From Cristatella mucedo (Eukaryota; Bryozoa; Phylactolaemata; Cristatellidae): 64,000 nt of DNA. The notes under the pieces are model-generated. The model saw only the letters and a list, made by a program, of their open reading frames with translations. It made no database searches and was not told the origin of the DNA. Positions 58,100 to 64,000 of the stretch are shown piece by piece (position 1 is the first letter of the stretch; the number at the start of each line of letters is the position of its first letter). The stretch is from NCBI GenBank assembly GCA_009760855.2, contig WPIO01000215.1, positions 124,001 to 188,000 on the forward strand. Reading direction: 5' to 3'. The translations under genes were made by a program, and so were the position numbers.

Positions 58100-58640
58100 G
58101 GTGCTGACTAATAGTAATAGTAATAGTAATAATAATAATAAGCTTCAAAATTTGCATGCACTAATACAAATGAAAAAGAATTCATGGTTAAAATTGAATT
58201 TAAATCTGAATTTAAAATGATAATTTTTCTATTATGGTTAAATTTGAATTCCAATATAATTAGAAAGGACGAGTTTTATTGCCACAAACGTTGCAAACTT
58301 GTGCTTCTTCGATACATCAAGCAGTAGATTGCTCCAGCTTGAAGTGCATAAAAACTGAAGGTGCCATCTCCAAATGATGTGACAAAATGTGTAGTTACAG
58401 CTGAACGACCGTAGTCATGAAAGCTGTTTGTGCACGAGGGTAGGCCCGAGCAGTAGGCTATTCCGAAAGTTGAGTAGGAGGAGCAAGAGGATAGCATCGA
58501 GCAAATGTCGGCCGGAGGCTGCCCTTTTGGTCATGACACGACAAAGCTCCGATGGCAAGCCTACACAGGTCAGTGAGAAGTGACCTAGCATGGCTACCAA
58601 TACTATACAAGGCACAGTTGGGACGACCAGCATGGGGAGA
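58100..58640 (-). mobile_element. Old LINE-B remnant
   Basis: (TAG/TAA)n start at about 58110; on the minus strand SFGDGTFSFYALQAGAIY corresponds to [18 protein letters not shown] of better copies, and LTCVGLPSEL to the region before it. Confidence 0.5.
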
Positions 58641-58710
58641 TTAGCTGCAATGTGATTTATAGGCAGTGACTAACGTTGTAATGGTGCACTCATCTGAACG
58701 AAGATACATC

Positions 58711-58988
58711 GACGGATGCATGGACGGATGCATGGACGGATGCATGGACGGATGCATGGACGGATGCATGGACGAATGCATGGATGGATGCAAGGACGGA
58801 TGCATGGATGGATGCATGGATGGATGCATGGACGGACGCATGGACGGACGCAAGGACGAATGCATGGACGGATGCATGGACGGATGCATGGACGGATGCA
58901 TGGATGGATGCAAGGACGAATGCATGAACGGATGCATGAACGGATGCATGGACGGATGCATGAACGGATGCATGGACGGATGCATGGA
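58711..58988. repeat. 12-base minisatellite
   Basis: About 23 units of ggatgcatggac with variants (gaatgcatggac, ggatgcaaggac, ggatgcatgaac). All six frames can stay open because the unit is a multiple of three and lacks stops, so the Met-Asp-Gly-Cys frames are artefacts. Confidence 0.95.
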
Positions 58989-58999
58989 CTAAGTTCGCC

Positions 59000-61829
59000 T
59001 GGCGTTACACAACCGAAAGCAGGTGACTTCCTGACTGCTGAGCTGGCAGAGTGGCACCACGCAAAAGGCTAGCTCGCTCGCTGCCTGCCAATGGCAAATA
59101 TCAGCAGCGCATGCAAGCTAGGACGAATCCGAGCGAGCCAGGTTCCCGGGCACCTGGGAGCCCTCGAAGAGGCCTCTCTCTCCCGAATTTCTGCTGGCGC
59201 CATCATGCCCTTATGATGATGAAAACAGCAGATTTCTAACGCATCAACATCACCGACTTTGACTAGACCACTGCCATTGGCAAACGCCTTATGCAAGTCT
59301 CCTGGTCCATAACGAAGCAATCCAAATTGAGATGAAGACGACTCAAAGACCCAGTTGGCAATAGGTGCCAAGAATTAGCTGCTGAGCTGCATGCATAGAA
59401 CAACAACGTGACCGCAGACCGAACTCAGAGGCATTGCCACTGGAGGGTGCAGCAAGGCTTCATGGAGAAGCCTCAAGCACCCTTTTTAGCAGTAGTCGAG
59501 GTGACAAGCTGATGCAGAATTATCAAATACAGCTGAAGAAATTAAAGAAACTACTTTGGCAAGGCTGCAACAGCAAGCACTTCGGGGGACTGATGCACAT
59601 AAGGCTCAACAGGTCAGCACGCGGAGTTGATCACAAGCGAATGACATGCAGATAGTGCTCGCAGGCTGATACTAGACTATGGCTTTGTCTGCCAACCTTG
59701 ACCACTCATCCATAGCTAGTCCGACATGACGTTAGGCACAGCCACGGCTCACTCGGCATAAAAGGCTAATGCCAGCATGGCACTGAGCTACAATCTATTA
59801 AGCAAACAGTAACTGCTTGCCGACCAGTCTCTTGAAAGAAGCTGAACAAGCTACTTCAGGCTCTAATTACCCATACAGTAAGACCACGGTGGTCTTTAGA
59901 CTGGTTGGGCACGATGCAAGTTTTACCGGGTTCCTTTAGACACTGCATGATGCCAAAATTCAACTGTACCACAACTGTCGCATTCTCTCTTTTTTTATAG
60001 CAGTCACATGCTATCAAGCCCTGGTCACAGACTTGACGATGTGGTTCTGCCTTTGATGGTTCGAGTCATCAGGGCTTGTAGCTAGCAAGTGCTATGTCAC
60101 TATGTCTGGCCCGATTGAGCAGAGATTGGCATGAGCAGAGCCTCCCTGACCTTGATGGTAGAGATGGCCCTGGCAACATGGGAGAATCCTCCTCTTTTAA
60201 CACTCGGGACAGAGCATGCCGTGCCTGTTGCATGGCCATTAAAATCGCTCCAGTACATCGTTGCACAGACAAAGACAGCCTTCGAGTTAATGGATGGATA
60301 ACTTGTTCAATGCCACGTGACTTTTACAGCACAGACTGGTGGTGCACTGTTTGGTGGTTCTACTTTTCGACATAATTCTACACAGCATAGTGTCACAAAA
60401 GTATGTCCCATCTAGGCTGGTGTCGATGTTGGACCAGTGGCAAGCTGCTGAAATAGTCATGGATGTGGTTTTTATGATTTCTAGGCGACATCGCCATGCA
60501 TTCCAGTTGCGGTCTGGGCCATCTGAGGACCCACAGACTCGGCGATTCATTTGCCAGCCAACGACATGACCTACAGCTGCTAAGGCTAAATGCAAAAAGT
60601 AAAAACTGTGGTACTTTTTGGCCTCGATGGGAAATAGCTACACCTCTAGCCATCCGGTGTACATTGATGGTCCTTCAAATCAATGCTTACTACGAATCGG
60701 TACCGGTAACTTTCCTTGACCTTACCATTACAGATGCCGGTTTGCTAATCAAGTTACAAGCATGAAATTACCACTTTCCTGCCCTTAGCGGCACCTTTTG
60801 GTCACAGGCAAAGGCTGAAGCCACAGCAGAAAGTCCCAACCGGATGAGGTGGGTAGGGTTAAGGGTAGGTGCACGGTACCTTTCTGAGGTCAGCTGCAAG
60901 CTCCGGTAGGTAGCCGAAGTGTACCGTGGATCGGCCGCGGCTGCTGGCAAGGCTGTTGCCACAGCAGGTCAGAGCACGTGTGCAGCAGCAGCAGCAGCCG
61001 GCTCCTCTGGCCAGCTGGCTTGCTCTGAGCTGCCCAATAACTGGACGCCGGCTGTCTGCTAAGCAAACCCTCCAGGCATTCGCTTCTGATTGGCCGGCTA
61101 GATGAGCTGGTATTCCCTGGAGAGGGTGTCACCGCCCACCCATGCCAGACACTGGCCAGGCTGCAGCCAAAATAGTCTGCTGCAGCCTGCGGCTCAGTCC
61201 CTTGGTTGCCAGAGTAGCACCGGAGCTGCTCCTGCTCCTTTCCCCATTATTCTGGCCTAGAAGGCCTGGGATGATGCTGAGTGAAGCCAGAGATTCCGAA
61301 TGTCGGAGGTGCTGAGCTTCTGAGATGCTCTAAGGAAAATGCATTCCCATCCTTGAAGCCCAGCATCTCTCACGGGGGCCTGCACTTCTCAGATTTAGTA
61401 AGACAGGCATCAAACAACCACTGGCTGAGTTGATACCTAACCCGAGAATGGCCCCGTCCCACAGATTACTCAACTAGCCTCAGTTTCCTTTCGAGCTATT
61501 CGTACGGACATGCTGAAATAATAATAGAAAGTTCCATCTGAATTGAAGTGCAGAAGGATCAATATTGAAGTGCAGAAGGATCAACAGCTAAACTTTTAAA
61601 TAACGATAGCCTCTGAGGAGGCAAGTCAAGCATTGGCCAGCTGCTCCTGCTACATGAGACTAAGGAGCTGAGCTGACTGAGCTTCGTCATACAACAGTCC
61701 AACAGCAGGCGATCACTCAGAATAGCTTCACATCTTTTGAGTCATTGGATAACCTCGAATCATGGACAACTTTTTCTGGCATAGTGTGACCTGGATACAG
61801 AGAAAAGCTGACGGCCTATCAGAACACTG
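59000..61829. other. Tract without recognised genes
   Basis: A GC-rich section at about 60880-61300 has a CCAAT-type gccaatcag on the minus strand near 61090. It could be a promoter region for a minus-strand transcript, but no exon with a start codon was identified there. The frame at 59069-59371 on the minus strand has no splice support. Confidence 0.3.
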
Positions 61830-61920
61830 CTCTATAATAATAATAATAATAATAATAATAATGTACTTGATAAAGCGCCCTCAGAGAACTTAATCTCTTT
61901 CTAGGCGCTTTACATTTAAC
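61830..61920 (-). mobile_element. LINE-B tail fragment
   Basis: (TAA)n, gtacttgataaagcgccctc, taatctctttctaggcgctt; only the last 80 or so bases of the element. Confidence 0.8.
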
Positions 61921-62574
61921 GTGGGCTTCGGCACTGAGCAGTAAAACTTGGCACCCTTTCGTCAGCTTATGCAGCAAACATTGGTTAACCCACGAGAGCT
62001 GTTAACTAGAAAATACTAATTAGTTCTACAGCTTCCAGTCCTGCAATATGCAATAGAGTTGAGGTCGATTAGAGAGCACAGTCTGCAAGCTTATCTCTTT
62101 GTTTACAAAAAATTTGCCAGATTGACCATATAGGTGCTGGCAGTATCTTTGTGAACAAGAAAGAATTCCTCTAGCAGGTGGGCAGCCAAACCATCCCCGA
62201 TGTGTGGTACTGGCCATTAAGCGATCGTAGTTTACATAAAAAGCTACTACTTTGACATTTGTTGCGTCCTGGGGATGCAGTTCAATGGGGACCTCTGGTC
62301 AATGTGGCCGAGCTGTGACTGAACATATTTACTTCGTGCACAGGCTTGAAAGATCGTCTGCATGGCATAAATTGCCAATGCTAATGCAGCTGCCAAGCTG
62401 CCAGTGTGACCCTGACTGGGCAGCATAAAGAGCAAACAAAGCTGTGAGTGGAAGGGAGGCCAGCAAAGGTCGACTGTCCTGCAAAAAGCCTCGGCTAAGT
62501 GGAGAAATTAAGGAAAAAGAGAGAGAGAGAGAGAAACAGATTGAGGTGGGAGGCCATCTCTCTGTCTATCTATC

Positions 62575-62722
<148 letters not shown>

Positions 62723-63024
62723 TGTCTGTCGCTTTTGCATACTAATAGTAATACTAATAGTGATAATAATGAAAAAACAACGATAACATTAGCATGCAAC
62801 CTAAATAGGCACATGCAAGACATGCACTGAGCTCAATCACGAGTCCAATCGTGGTAGTTATCAGGTAACTCAGCCCAATCATGAGTCACCATGGTAACTA
62901 CCGAAGCTAGCTAGATGAAAAGCAGCCCACCTGCTGGCTTTTATGGTTGCTACGAATATTTCGCACAGAAACAGCTGCTGGTCTAGCATCTGGCCAAAAA
63001 CCGTTCATCGATCATACAAAAACA

Positions 63025-63150
63025 CAATCTATTTGCATAGCTCTTTAAGAGAACTCATGTTGCATACTATAACCTGAATCTCTATTCGTGTGCTCCACAT
63101 ATGACCGGGGGAGGGGGGCTCGAGCCCACGACCTTGGCCATCAAATACAT
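63025..63150 (-). repeat. SINE-A copy, diverged
   Basis: tttgcatagctctttaagag, atctctattcgtgtgctcca, ggctcgagcccacgacctt. A short insertion splits the tail, and the head end is lost. Confidence 0.65.
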
Positions 63151-63489
63151 TTGCGTTTACCTTGGTCCTACTGACATTCAATGGTTGGATTGGCGCGTTT
63201 GGTAAAGCAGAAATATAAGACAAGCTGTAAGTCTGAGGCAGGTCAAACAAGGTCTTGCATAAACACCAATGAAGTGAATTTGAGTAGCACATTATTGAAA
63301 GCATTGATGTCTGAACTTGATTTTTTTAATTGAAACCATGGAGTGGTTCCGGTCTTGTTACAATTGTGAATTTCTACAGCAGTTAGCTTTTACTTTCATA
63401 CCTAATGTGAAAGCTTGGTGTGGAGTCACAAGTATTGGCAGGAACGTGATGTATATCCTAAGATACAATGATAAATGGCAAAATGCAGA

Positions 63490-63560
63490 CCCTAGGTCTT
63501 AGCCCGATGGGAAGGTGCTCGTACTTTGCAACTCAGGTCGTGGGTTCCCATAAGGTTCAA
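63490..63560 (+). repeat. tRNA-like SINE head
   Basis: tcttagcccgatgggaaggt (A-box-like) and aggtcgtgggttcccat (weak B-box). No acceptor-stem pairing seen. Confidence 0.4.
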
Positions 63561-63664
63561 CTTGATTCCTGTGTAAAAATAGGTTGAATAAACAAACAAT
63601 TCCAATCTATTTTGATGCGGAAATCAATGCAGCAGTATGCGAATTAAAGTTAGTCAAAGTATAG

Positions 63665-63745
63665 TACTGCCCCCGGGTCGTAGCCAGGCAAGCAATGCTC
63701 GCTCTTCATGACAGAGGTCCTGGGTTCGAGCCCTGTGGCCACGCG
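63665..63745 (+). repeat. tRNA-like SINE head
   Basis: gtcgtagccaggcaagcaat (A-box-like) and B-box ggttcgagccc at about 63722-63732, followed by tggccacgcgg. Resembles the SINE-C head but with a different downstream body. Confidence 0.5.
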
Positions 63746-64000
63746 GGCATGCTAAACTGACCACTCTATGCGATTGCTGCTAAAGCTTTTCTGCAACCAT
63801 TCAAATGAGGCTTTTAAATCGGCCGACCTTAACGTTTAGTGTAATCTAAAGGATTAAACCATGTCTACACAGGATAATTGCTATCGCTGAAGACGTCCTA
63901 TTGTCTCAGAGGTAAGCATTCAGACTTGAAGCTTGGGCCATCCTAGTGGCAAAGAGCCCACGTAACAAGGGTGAATCCTAGGTCTCAGTTATGCATCCTG

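Noticed and set aside
58711-58988. CRISPR-like array
   Set aside because: Units are contiguous with no spacers and the context is eukaryotic.
58641-59072. Met-His-Pro and Asp-Gly-Cys-Met repeat proteins
   Set aside because: The 12-base minisatellite is open in every frame, so the frames carry no information.
63665-63745. Functional tRNA gene
   Set aside because: A- and B-box-like words are present but the ends do not form an acceptor stem, and similar heads occur in several SINE copies.

Overview
The window is eukaryotic, from an intron-rich and repeat-rich animal genome. It has split coding exons with GT/AG borders, dinucleotide arrays hundreds of bases long, and many copies of non-LTR retrotransposons and tRNA-derived SINEs. 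Nothing looks bacterial or viral. An invertebrate bilaterian fits best, and a free-living flatworm or other spiralian is possible, but the sequence does not settle the species.

The main gene lies on the minus strand and reads from about 53 kb down to 7.6 kb. I recognise it as a neuron navigator homologue (NAV / UNC-53 / sickie family). Three exons carry most of an N-terminal calponin-homology (CH) domain: 53018-53135 (IYTDWANHYLEK, DGVLLARVI), 42175-42247 (NINICLCFLRQIG, DDVHAN) and about 39003-39057 (NEGSLKAILSLFFNLSR). Next comes a long Ser/Ala/Gly-rich region with SxIP-type EB-binding motifs: 35129-35337, 24365-24436 and 17562-19171. A Gln/Ala-rich stretch follows (13558-13867, 12951-13117, 10757-11073). 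The last exons seen carry the family's GYxS/GYMTDGG-type motifs (9366-9538, SAGYLSD and SGYLSEG) and the block after them (7588-7762). From 42247 to 7588 every predicted junction is compatible in reading phase, which is the strongest internal support. One short CH exon between 53.0 and 42.2 kb was not found. The C-terminal half (coiled coils and AAA+ module in known NAVs) is not recognised and should lie beyond position 1. A possible alternative first exon is at 28180-28282. Two weaker exon candidates at 3571-3623 and 2443-2572 may continue this gene or belong to another.

The introns are packed with repeats. LINE family A has an RT with YADD and a tail based on ttacat. LINE family B carries an RT C-terminal region and ends in a tail hairpin followed by (ATT)n. 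SINE-A is tRNA-derived and shares the LINE-B tail hairpin. SINE-C is a second tRNA-derived family, and there are a few other tRNA-like heads. Several are nested in each other. A block of about 1.6 kb (LINE-B, a 640-base unique spacer, LINE-A) occurs twice, at 21.3-23.0 and 36.3-37.9 kb, and the spacer is nearly identical. Microsatellites include (CA)n of about 500 bases at 31.8 kb, several (GA)n/(CT)n arrays and a 12-base minisatellite at 58.7 kb.

Layout: 1-7.5 kb repeats and weak exon candidates; 7.6-19.2 kb the dense exon part of NAV; 19.2-35 kb repeat-filled introns with three short exons; 35-53 kb CH-domain exons in long introns; 53-64 kb no recognised coding exon, with microsatellites, degenerate repeats and a GC-rich tract near 61 kb that might be upstream promoter sequence.
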